A stretch of 27,496 bases of DNA from a virus, in the IMG/VR virus record IMGVR_UViG_3300027777_000125, positions 1 to 27,496 of that record, one strand, 5' to 3'. Positions 22,059 to 27,496 of this stretch are shown here, piece by piece. Below the pieces are notes generated by a model, which had not been told where the DNA came from, did not search any database, and was given only the letters and a program-made list of their open reading frames with translations. Positions within the stretch are counted from its first letter, which is position 1, and every line of letters begins with the position of its first letter. The position numbers and the translations under genes are program-made.

Positions 22059-22385
22059 TCAATTACGTTTTAGATTGTATTTTGATAATACTTTTCTCAA
22101 CCGCGCACAATCTACAATAACGCTACCATGATCTGCTTTATGTGCACCCTTAGATATACTCTTTAACAAATTTAAAATATCCTTTGGTATATTTTTCTCT
22201 TCATTATCCTGACTTATACCCTGATCAACTGGCGCAATAGCTCCAGATGGTATATTTCCGCTAAAGCGATTTGTATTATTAGCCTGAGCTGGAAGTTTAG
22301 AGCCGGTTGACAATCCACTCAAGTCAGCGCGATCTTCATTTAGCTGTTTATAAGATTCGTAGATGGCATACATGTCATTAACCAT
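22059..22385 (-). CDS. Hypothetical protein with capsid-targeting-like N terminus
   Basis: 108 residues. The N terminus MVNDMYAIYE|S has an I-x-E|S site at residue 10, matching the length and cleavage consensus of T4 internal-head-protein targeting peptides (MKTYQEFIAE|A). The middle is disordered (Gly, Asn, Pro, Ser) and the C terminus is a basic helix (VIVDCARLRKVLSKYNLKRN). The start at 22385 is preferred over an inner ATG because CTAAATA ends 6 nt before it. Possible packaged protein; not recognised otherwise. Confidence 0.6.
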   Translation of the reverse strand: MVNDMYAIYESYKQLNEDRADLSGLSTGSKLPAQANNTNRFSGNIPSGAIAPVDQGISQDNEEKNIPKDILNLLKSISKGAHKADHGSVIVDCARLRKVLSKYNLKRN

Positions 22386-22391
22386 ATATAC

Positions 22392-22398
22392 TATTTAG
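22392..22398 (-). promoter_or_regulatory. Late-type promoter box CTAAATA
   Basis: On the minus strand CTAAATA-GTATAT-ATG (22385). It lies in the 16-nt divergent gap before the + strand zinc-ribbon gene. Confidence 0.55.
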
Positions 22399-22401
22399 TA
22401 A

Positions 22402-22662
22402 ATGAGTACAGAAAAACCGAAGAGAATTACTATAGAGGATATTAAAAAAGAAATTCAACTAACTTGGTTTTGGTACAAAGTATGTGAAGGATGCGATACA
22501 GTAGCCCTGTATGAAAATGTATTCTGTTCTAAATGTCGTGGCTATCACTTCAACGAAAATCGTAAGAGGGTAATTGACTCAATTGTTGAAAAGTATGAAG
22601 CTAAATTTAAGGCAAGTACTGACTTACAACTATCGGAGTATACCGATTCAAATGCTGACTAA
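22402..22662 (+). CDS. Small zinc-ribbon-like protein
   Basis: 86 residues. Two cysteine pairs, CEGC (28-31) and CSKC (42-45), separated by ten residues and followed by a His, form a zinc-ribbon-like knuckle. The rest is helical and charged, with an N-terminal TIEDIKKEIQLTWFWYKVCE segment. Role unknown; such proteins can be transcription modulators or structural zinc proteins. It is divergent from the 108-residue gene and its 3' end overlaps the convergent 70-residue gene by 56 nt. Confidence 0.65.
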   Translation: MSTEKPKRITIEDIKKEIQLTWFWYKVCEGCDTVALYENVFCSKCRGYHFNENRKRVIDSIVEKYEAKFKASTDLQLSEYTDSNAD

Positions 22663-22819
22663 GAAAGACAACCTTCTCCATTATATTCTTTTTTTCAGCT
22701 CCCTTTGTCTTTTTAGCCTTATCGTAAAGATCTAAAACCATATCTGAAGTGATTAGCGTTGAAGATCTTATTTCAACCTTTTGCGGCTGACCTTTTTTAT
22801 TGGTTGTTGTCATTGCCAT
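22607..22819 (-). CDS. Small hypothetical protein (about 70 residues)
   Basis: 70 residues from the first ATG (MAMTTTNKKG); a second ATG 6 nt later is equally possible. A TTAAATA box lies 3 nt before the first and 9 nt before the second ATG. The C-terminal half (MVLDLYDKAKKTKGAEKKNI then MEKVVFLSQHLNRY) looks like a real helical domain, and no other gene covers 22663-22819. The 56-nt tail overlap with the zinc-ribbon gene is somewhat large, so the call is moderate. Confidence 0.5.
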   Translation of the reverse strand: MAMTTTNKKGQPQKVEIRSSTLITSDMVLDLYDKAKKTKGAEKKNIMEKVVFLSQHLNRYTPIVVSQYLP

Positions 22820-22880
22820 AATTATTTAATCCTTTATTGGTATAGGTATTTTAAGCCTACACTGATAAAGTATCAAGCCC

Positions 22881-23204
22881 TTACTTATGGTCTTGCTTAT
22901 AGGCTTTATTAATTGTCTTTAACACACGACTAACAGCATCAGGACTTGCACATACTGAGTAAATGAATTGAAGAATCATATGAGCTGTATGATCAGCTTT
23001 ACGTACTGTATCAATAGGACAGAGACCAGGCTCAAGTCTAATCCAATCTTTAGTAGCAGGTTTTGTATCTTTTTTAGGCTCTTCATTAGCTACAGACGCC
23101 GGCATATTAGGCATAGTTTGTGACGTTGCAATACCCTTTCCAGGTATAATAGCATCGGTACTATTATACGCAATCTCGGCAATTATTCTCGAATCCTTAA
23201 GCAT
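22881..23204 (-). CDS. Hypothetical protein, possible capsid-targeted
   Basis: 107 residues. MLKDSRIIAE|I contains an I-x-E site at residue 10, weaker than its neighbours because Ile follows. A Pro/Ala/Lys-rich linker (EEPKKDTKPATKDW) joins to a C-terminal helical domain (HTAHMILQFIYSVCASPDAV). The ATG follows ATAAATA by 5 nt, part of the palindromic divergent promoter. Not recognised. Confidence 0.6.
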   Translation of the reverse strand: MLKDSRIIAEIAYNSTDAIIPGKGIATSQTMPNMPASVANEEPKKDTKPATKDWIRLEPGLCPIDTVRKADHTAHMILQFIYSVCASPDAVSRVLKTINKAYKQDHK

Positions 23205-23209
23205 AATAT

Positions 23210-23227
23210 TATTTATACGTATAAATA
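23210..23227. promoter_or_regulatory. Palindromic divergent late-type promoter
   Basis: TATTTATACGTATAAATA is an 18-bp perfect palindrome giving one TATAAATA box on each strand. The minus-strand box ends 5 nt before the ATG at 23204; the plus-strand box ends 10 nt before the ATG at 23238. Confidence 0.65.
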
Positions 23228-23237
23228 TCTATATACT

Positions 23238-24167
23238 ATGAATTTTAGAGAGTATCATGAATTATACGAGGCAGTCGAGAATGGATCCGAGCAATATAAT
23301 CAGGTAATAATCAAACATCTCGGTACTGATAGTGTACCAACACCATTTGGTAATTATAGACTCGGTGTTGATTTTACAGTTGATAAAAAAGACTTCAATA
23401 CCTTTAAGCTTCTATTTCCCGTTACACCGCCCAAGAAAGGTAAACCTGTTGAAAGTGATACAGCCGGTACAAAAGGATCCGGCAATGGCGAAATAGCTTT
23501 ATACTGGCTTTTATCAAAAAACCATACTGTACTTGATACACGTGGTAAGGATCTTCCTGATCTTACAGTTGATGGTCGTGGCTTAGAAGTAAAATCATAT
23601 AAGCTAGGTGCTGCATGGATACCATTAGGCAGATTTGAATCACAAGGTGAAAACCTTAAGCTTCTGTCAATTATATTTGGTATTCAAGTACTTCTTGGAA
23701 CAGTAAGCGAGACTACACGTAAAAAACGTAAGCAAGGTCCTCCTTCATTAATGTCATTCAGGCAGAATGAATTAATAGATGCTTTTAATACGATAAAAGA
23801 GTTTATAAACAATAAACAGCTTAGAGCCCTAGCACCGCAATTTGTTCCTATAAACACTCTTTATCAACAAATAGATTCAACAATAGCAGCTTTAGGATTA
23901 AACCCTAAGACATTTATAGCAGAAGACGGAGCAGCTACTGTTCTTAAATTATTCCTTACGGCAAAACTCGCTATTAAGCCTGGGTTCGGTGGTTATTTTG
24001 CTAATATAACAGAAGACGGTCACGCAGAATTTTATAATGTAAACAAAGACACCGTTATGAGCATAGATAACGGAACCATTATAAATGATGTATATGCAAG
24101 TAATGCTACTTTGTATATTAATATGGATATGTTTAAACGAGGAACCAGTTCCTCGGCACAACAATAA
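23238..24167 (+). CDS. PD-(D/E)XK nuclease-like protein with capsid-targeting-like N terminus
   Basis: 309 residues. The N terminus MNFREYHELYE|A closely resembles the T4 capsid-targeting peptide MKTYQEFIAE|A and ends in an L-x-E|A prohead-protease site. Residues 82-120 hold GNGEIALYWLL (E85), then LPDLTVDGRGLEVKSY with P107-D108 and E117-V-K119, the order of a PD-(D/E)XK nuclease core. The C-terminal half is not recognised. It is driven by the plus-strand side of the palindromic late promoter. It may be a nuclease packaged in the head and delivered with the DNA; a structural protein with a vestigial nuclease fold is the alternative. Confidence 0.65.
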   Translation: MNFREYHELYEAVENGSEQYNQVIIKHLGTDSVPTPFGNYRLGVDFTVDKKDFNTFKLLFPVTPPKKGKPVESDTAGTKGSGNGEIALYWLLSKNHTVLDTRGKDLPDLTVDGRGLEVKSYKLGAAWIPLGRFESQGENLKLLSIIFGIQVLLGTVSETTRKKRKQGPPSLMSFRQNELIDAFNTIKEFINNKQLRALAPQFVPINTLYQQIDSTIAALGLNPKTFIAEDGAATVLKLFLTAKLAIKPGFGGYFANITEDGHAEFYNVNKDTVMSIDNGTIINDVYASNATLYINMDMFKRGTSSSAQQ

Positions 24168-24275
24168 CGCGTTCCGTTCCTATTAAACATAGGGTTCCTC
24201 GGAACAAGGCACGTCTAGCACTACGGTTCCTAGGAACTTACCGGTGCTACCAATAATATAAAAGGAACAAGGAAC
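24139..24275. repeat. Cluster of GTTCC/GGAAC palindromes
   Basis: Short inverted repeats of the same core fill the convergent junction. GAGGAAC-CA-GTTCCTC is at 24139-24154. GTTCCGTTCC is at 24171-24180. GTTCCTCGGAAC is at 24194-24205. The perfect palindrome GTTCCTAGGAAC is at 24226-24237, flanked by TAGCAC (24216-24221) and GTGCTA (24244-24249). GGAACAAGGAAC is at 24264-24275. The elements can pair with each other in many ways. The 108-nt gap holds no gene. It has no T tract, so it is not a standard terminator; its role is unknown. Confidence 0.7.
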
Positions 24276-24539
24276 TTATGATTCCTGATAGCTTTGACTC
24301 TCGTCAGCTCCAGCTGACCATACAGAAGAAGCCCACTGATGGAAGTCTTCTTCCGACCAAGCTCCTTCTTTTACAGCATGATAAGCGTCCCAGAAAGGAT
24401 AGTTATCATAGCAAATATCTTTCTTTGCCTGATCGTACTCAGCTACTTCTTTAGGATCTGGTCCAAGTTCTTGCCCTGTATCTTCCTTTATTAAGACCCT
24501 ATTATAAGCTTCAAAAATGAAATTAATGTCTTTATTCAT
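24276..24539 (-). CDS. Small acidic protein with capsid-targeting-like N terminus
   Basis: 87 residues, acidic. MNKDINFIFE|A has an I-x-E|A site at residue 10, as in T4 internal head proteins. The mature part (PFWDAYHAVKEGAWSEEDFH) is helical with several Trp. It starts 5 nt after the stop codon of the 171-residue gene and is probably in the same operon. Function unknown. Confidence 0.65.
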   Translation of the reverse strand: MNKDINFIFEAYNRVLIKEDTGQELGPDPKEVAEYDQAKKDICYDNYPFWDAYHAVKEGAWSEEDFHQWASSVWSAGADESQSYQES

Positions 24540-24544
24540 ATATC

Positions 24545-25060
24545 TTAGCTCTTTATTGCGTTATCTTGACACTCCTCACACTCTCCGCAATCACATCCCT
24601 GGGCAGCCCATTTACAATGCTTTTCTTCAGCATTCTCTTCATCACTCTGTAAATATTTTACAACGTTCTTTTTTTGATCAGGTGTATGTGAGTAGTCCTG
24701 CTTTAGCATCCACTCTTCGCAATCCTCTTCTGTTGTTGAAGCAAGTGCATGCTTTACAGCAGCTTTAGCCTTCTCCGGATTATACTTGTCACCGTATTCA
24801 AGCTTAAGCTTGTGCATAATCACCGTAGCAGCTTCAGGCATATGTGATTTAGCCTTAGCCTTATACTCCTCGTCCTCATCACCTTGATCATCTCTATGTG
24901 AACGACCTGTGCGCTTGTCTGACCAACGGCCATTAGCATCACCTTGACGCTCTTCATCATCCCACCCAGACTCTTTAACAAGAGGCTCTTCTCTGTGGAA
25001 CTTATTTTTGTACATATTGTGATAGACTTCATCAATACGCTGATAATCTCTTAAACTCAT
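24545..25060 (-). CDS. Acidic Cys-rich protein with capsid-targeting-like N terminus
   Basis: 171 residues. MSLRDYQRIDE|V has an I-x-E site at residue 11. The middle is very hydrophilic (SDKRTGRSHRDDQGDEDEEY) and probably disordered. A helical part follows (KAKAAVKHALASTTEEDCEE). The C terminus holds a dense cysteine cluster (CKWAAQGCDCGECEEC) that could bind metal. The ATG follows TATAAATA by 6 nt. Not recognised. Confidence 0.65.
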   Translation of the reverse strand: MSLRDYQRIDEVYHNMYKNKFHREEPLVKESGWDDEERQGDANGRWSDKRTGRSHRDDQGDEDEEYKAKAKSHMPEAATVIMHKLKLEYGDKYNPEKAKAAVKHALASTTEEDCEEWMLKQDYSHTPDQKKNVVKYLQSDEENAEEKHCKWAAQGCDCGECEECQDNAIKS

Positions 25061-25066
25061 ATAGAT

Positions 25067-25073
25067 TATTTAT
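25067..25073 (-). promoter_or_regulatory. Late-type promoter box (T)ATAAATA
   Basis: On the minus strand TATAAATA-ATCTAT-ATG (25060), the full T4 late consensus. Confidence 0.6.
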
Positions 25074-25100
25074 ATTCTATATGGTAGTTTTATGTTATTT

Positions 25101-25745
25101 TTAAAAAGAATAGCCAAGTGTTGACTCTACACCATTACCCTGATAGTTCTGACCAAAAGCGGTGATATACCGTGCACCAAGATCGACATTCTTTGAAACC
25201 TTATAGGTTAGACCGAGCTTAAAGGTATTAACGAAGGTATCACCGTATTGTGAGTTAAGAGCACTACCTGGATCGTATCTTAAGAATGTACTCCATTTGT
25301 CGTTAATCTTACGTTCAAGCTTAGCCTGAGCTAGCCAATAACCTACATTTGGAGCTGAAGGCTGAGTATAGATGTAACCATCACCTAGGCCTCCACGTAA
25401 GCTAAACTCCCAATCCTTACTAAGAGACCAGGTATAACGTACCTTTAGCTCTGTATAACCGCCAGTCTGCTGATCAGGTCCTGTTGTACGCGTAGCTCCG
25501 GTCTCAGCTTCAACATCCCACCCGTTTTTAAAGTTAGCACCCATGGATAGTTGTTCAGAGTTATTCCATTGATACGGTCCCCATTGACCGTCAGTCTTTG
25601 TACGCTGATACATTCCTGTCCAATGCGGCTCGATATTAAATTCAATCGGCTCATTCGTAGATTGGAGTACGACGTTCTTTACGTCACCGGCATAAATTGT
25701 AACAGTAGTGACTAGTGTTAGTAGTGATATAAGGTACTTGTTCAT
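25101..25745 (-). CDS. Phage-encoded outer-membrane beta-barrel protein
   Basis: 214 residues. Residues 1-19 (MNKYLISLLTLVTTVTIYA) form a Sec signal peptide with a likely cut before GDV. The rest is a series of amphipathic strands rich in Trp, Tyr and Gly (WDVEAETGATR, YTELKVRYTWSL, WEFSLRGGLGDGY, WSTFLRYDPG, FVNTFKLGLTYKV, VDLGARYITAFG). The C-terminal residue is Phe (STLGYSF), the Bam recognition signal, so export to a Gram-negative outer membrane is expected. It resembles small oligosaccharide porins of KdgM style in organisation. It shares an ATGA overlap with the membrane-protein gene upstream. Confidence 0.8.
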   Translation of the reverse strand: MNKYLISLLTLVTTVTIYAGDVKNVVLQSTNEPIEFNIEPHWTGMYQRTKTDGQWGPYQWNNSEQLSMGANFKNGWDVEAETGATRTTGPDQQTGGYTELKVRYTWSLSKDWEFSLRGGLGDGYIYTQPSAPNVGYWLAQAKLERKINDKWSTFLRYDPGSALNSQYGDTFVNTFKLGLTYKVSKNVDLGARYITAFGQNYQGNGVESTLGYSF

Positions 25746-26821
25746 TTAATTAAAAAAGTAAAGATAGCTGCTGTAGAGAGTAAAAGCGACACCCAAATAC
25801 ATAGCGTACCGTAATATGTTCGAAGACTAGTTCCGAAGTATCTCTTACCAATGAGTACGCATTCATGAAGCGGGGAAATAAGATAACCGGCGTAATCCAA
25901 AGCAAAGAACCAAAGAAGGTATTCTTTTCCAAATATTGTACTCATTAATACTGTTAAAGCGGCGAACTTACCATCTGAACCCATACTATAGGAGGCGATA
26001 AAGGTAAGGATACTAATAAGACAGAAGCCACCAAGGGTATGCATGGATACACCCAGGCCCTTCACTGTATGCTCGATCCAATCATGGTGCTCCTGCATGT
26101 AATCAGATAGAAAGAACACGATACCTATAATCCAAAGAGTATTCCAATTAACATAACTATTGAGTTTCTTTATATTAAAGTTCCGGGTTAGAACAAGATA
26201 GTAGAGCATTAATGAGCCAAAGATAGAGAATACCGCTAGAGGTCCTTCTCCTCCTAGAAGAATATAACCAACAATAGCTAAAAGGAAGGGAACAACGTTC
26301 TTTAGAAAGGATCCTACATTAAAGCCCGGCCGGGCCTGGATCTGAACCTCTTCTTCTTTAACTCCGAACCAAATATAGGAGCCAATAAAGAGAAAGGATA
26401 CGGCAATTAACGGCCAGATCATTCCTAGCCAAGACAAATACCCTATACCGAAGGCAGCCATCGGTAAGATAACAGGCTTCTCCAAAGGTGACCACATATA
26501 GAAGTGATGGGTGGTGAGGAAGTCAACAATACCTAATTTCTTTCTAGATTCATTATTTGTACTTTCATGACCGATACAATTACAATTTGAGGTAGCAGTA
26601 TCGAGGATACCTGCAGATACCGTGGCCCGGCCCTCAATTGGAAGGATCCCGGAGACAAAAGACAATAGAGATATAACAACTCGATTACTTCTAAACTTTG
26701 ACTTCAAGTACCCGTAGATATCTTGGAATATACCATACTCCTTAATCGTTCCGGATACGACCATAATAGCTAGAAGAACAAAGAGATAGATCTCGTCTTC
26801 TAAATAAGACCAATTAATCAT
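25742..26821 (-). CDS. Polytopic inner-membrane protein, DUF401-like transporter
   Basis: 359 residues with about nine or ten hydrophobic segments (for example 11-28, 118-155, 172-190, 195-210, 228-245, 262-282, 300-320, 338-358). SGILPIEGRATVSAGILDT near residue 57 and ISPLHECVLIGKRYFGTSL near residue 312 recall the DUF401/ion-transporter superfamily pattern of a small-residue re-entrant loop and an S-P-x-H-x-C-x-x-x motif. A transporter is likely; the substrate is unknown. It overlaps the upstream coiled-coil gene by 8 nt and the downstream porin by 4 nt, so the three form one operon spanning both membranes. Confidence 0.7.
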   Translation of the reverse strand: MINWSYLEDEIYLFVLLAIMVVSGTIKEYGIFQDIYGYLKSKFRSNRVVISLLSFVSGILPIEGRATVSAGILDTATSNCNCIGHESTNNESRKKLGIVDFLTTHHFYMWSPLEKPVILPMAAFGIGYLSWLGMIWPLIAVSFLFIGSYIWFGVKEEEVQIQARPGFNVGSFLKNVVPFLLAIVGYILLGGEGPLAVFSIFGSLMLYYLVLTRNFNIKKLNSYVNWNTLWIIGIVFFLSDYMQEHHDWIEHTVKGLGVSMHTLGGFCLISILTFIASYSMGSDGKFAALTVLMSTIFGKEYLLWFFALDYAGYLISPLHECVLIGKRYFGTSLRTYYGTLCIWVSLLLSTAAIFTFLIK

Positions 26822-27086
26822 TTGAAGTCTCTTCTAGAACACCTTCAGAGATAGTAATATAGTTCATATTATAGGTACTGGTTAGTTCCTCTAATCTCTT
26901 ATTAAACGTAGTAGCACTAATCTTCTTATTCTGAAAGAGAAGACTTAAGTTCTCTAGATTCTCTCTATGATTCTCAACTAGAGTTCGAAGCTGATTCTGT
27001 CTCTGTACAGCTTCAGGTTTAATAGCCTGTTCATAGGCTTCCTTTAGATTACTAAATCTCTCTAATAGTTCTTCTTTACTCTTCAT
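26814..27086 (-). CDS. Small coiled-coil protein
   Basis: 90 residues, nearly all helical (KEELLERFSNLKEAYEQAIK; NQLRTLVENHRENLENLSLL), with no membrane segment. It is the first gene of the three-gene envelope operon. TATATT lies exactly 6 nt before the ATG (27093-27098), like the TATAAT boxes elsewhere. Function unknown; it may be a cytoplasmic partner of the membrane protein. Confidence 0.65.
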   Translation of the reverse strand: MKSKEELLERFSNLKEAYEQAIKPEAVQRQNQLRTLVENHRENLENLSLLFQNKKISATTFNKRLEELTSTYNMNYITISEGVLEETSND

Positions 27087-27183
27087 CGTATTAATATAAT
27101 ATATCAGGATCTTATAAAAACAAGGTTAAAAAAGCTTACCCTTCATGCCTTTAGAGCCCGGCCCGGCTTCAGTCCCCCCCCCT

Positions 27184-27300
27184 CTATTCCTGCTCAATCA
27201 CTACAGTACCTGAGACACTAATGAGTCTACCAGTCTGGTCATCCTGTTCAGGGTTCTCTTTACGCATTAGACGTTCAACAAAGCCATGATAGAATCTCAT
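27184..27300 (-). CDS. Small hypothetical protein (38 residues)
   Basis: 38 residues, MRFYHGFVERLM to TVVIEQE. The upstream minus-strand sequence TAAGTA-TCTATAT-ATG resembles the late-type boxes, and the gene lies 18 nt after the previous stop codon. The protein is charged and ends in a short beta-like segment (RLISVSGTVVIEQE). A run of nine G on the coding strand begins right after its stop codon. Too short to be certain. Confidence 0.4.
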   Translation of the reverse strand: MRFYHGFVERLMRKENPEQDDQTGRLISVSGTVVIEQE

Positions 27301-27318
27301 ATATAGATACTTAGCTAG

Positions 27319-27495
27319 TTACTCTCTAATAACAATCTGAATATCCACTTCAGCTATATCTTCCTGGTATTCATTACCAGCCCAGATAACAATCTTATCA
27401 ACGGCATAGACAGACATATCAGAGGTAGTAATAGTGACATCCCGGGTAAGTTGTTCTTCCGATAGCTGAGCTAGCTGTCGGAGTAATTGTCCGTA
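27319..27495 (-). CDS. C-terminal part of a hypothetical protein (partial at right edge)
   Basis: An open minus-strand frame runs in from the right edge and ends at the TAA 27319-27321, giving 58 residues. LLRQLAQLSEEQLTRDVTIT followed by YAVDKIVIWAGNEYQEDIAE, then VDIQIVI, resembles a widespread small family of the form L-x-x-L-x-E-x-x-L-x-x-D-V-T. I know the pattern but not a function. The beginning lies outside the window. Confidence 0.5.
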   Translation of the reverse strand, partial: YGQLLRQLAQLSEEQLTRDVTITTSDMSVYAVDKIVIWAGNEYQEDIAEVDIQIVIRE

Positions 27496-27496
27496 A

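Noticed and set aside
23949-24164. Minus-strand open frame inside the nuclease-like gene
   Set aside because: It is fully contained in the supported + strand gene and has no promoter box; its Cys/Ile/Phe-rich product looks like antisense noise.
24139-24275. CRISPR-like array from the repeated GTTCC/GGAAC elements
   Set aside because: The cores are only 10-16 nt, unequal in spacing and palindromic, with no constant long repeat or spacers.
1-27496. tRNA or rRNA genes
   Set aside because: I looked for cloverleaf-like segments with T-loop sequences in the intergenic gaps and saw none; the gaps are too short for most.

Overview
The window is a piece of the genome of a T4-like tailed myophage. 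Nine consecutive + strand genes at 2438-10790 form the neck/portal/prohead/capsid module: gp15-, gp20-, gp13-, gp4-, gp21-, gp67- and gp22-like proteins, the gp23-like major capsid protein and a putative capsid accessory protein. Further on there is a gp5-like baseplate spike, a fibre, a tail-collar protein and a fibre-assembly protein. The DNA is AT-rich. The host is very probably Gram-negative, because a signal-peptide beta-barrel protein ending in Phe is encoded at 25101-25745. I cannot name the host or the phage genus.

Layout: (1) 1-2425: the end of an unknown gene, an SH3-like small protein, an unknown gene and an Fe-S DinG/XPD-type helicase. (2) 2438-10790: head and neck morphogenesis, ending in two strong hairpin terminators (10196-10219 and 10811-10839). 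(3) 10867-14042, minus strand: a compact operon of dpdA-like transglycosylase, PurN-like formyltransferase, DUF1599/Nmad1 protein, P-loop kinase and queF. (4) 14079-17006: baseplate spike. (5) 16992-18403, minus: four small genes, one a coiled-coil plus membrane-anchor protein. (6) 18465-21613: fibre, collar, assembly chaperone and a small protein. (7) 21567-25060: mainly small minus-strand genes including a purine phosphoribosyltransferase, a zinc-ribbon protein and several proteins whose N termini look like T4 capsid-targeting sequences. One of these carries a PD-(D/E)XK nuclease signature. (8) 25101-27496, minus: outer-membrane barrel, polytopic membrane protein, coiled-coil protein and small unknowns.

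The most interesting system is region 3. The visible catalytic residues of QueF (preQ0 to preQ1), of a DpdA-type base-exchange enzyme and of a formyltransferase are all present, which predicts that this phage replaces some DNA guanines with a 7-deazaguanine, plausibly formylated preQ1. A second candidate system is the set of head-targeted small proteins, including a nuclease that might be injected with the modified (protected) genome.

Regulation also looks unusual. Many genes have a TAAATA-type (T4 late-like) or TATAAT box ending only 5-7 nt before the start codon, with no Shine-Dalgarno sequence. Late and accessory mRNAs would therefore be leaderless or nearly so. One 18-bp perfect palindrome (23210-23227) gives two divergent late-type boxes at once. 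All functional names come from motif and family recognition by eye; no database search was run.
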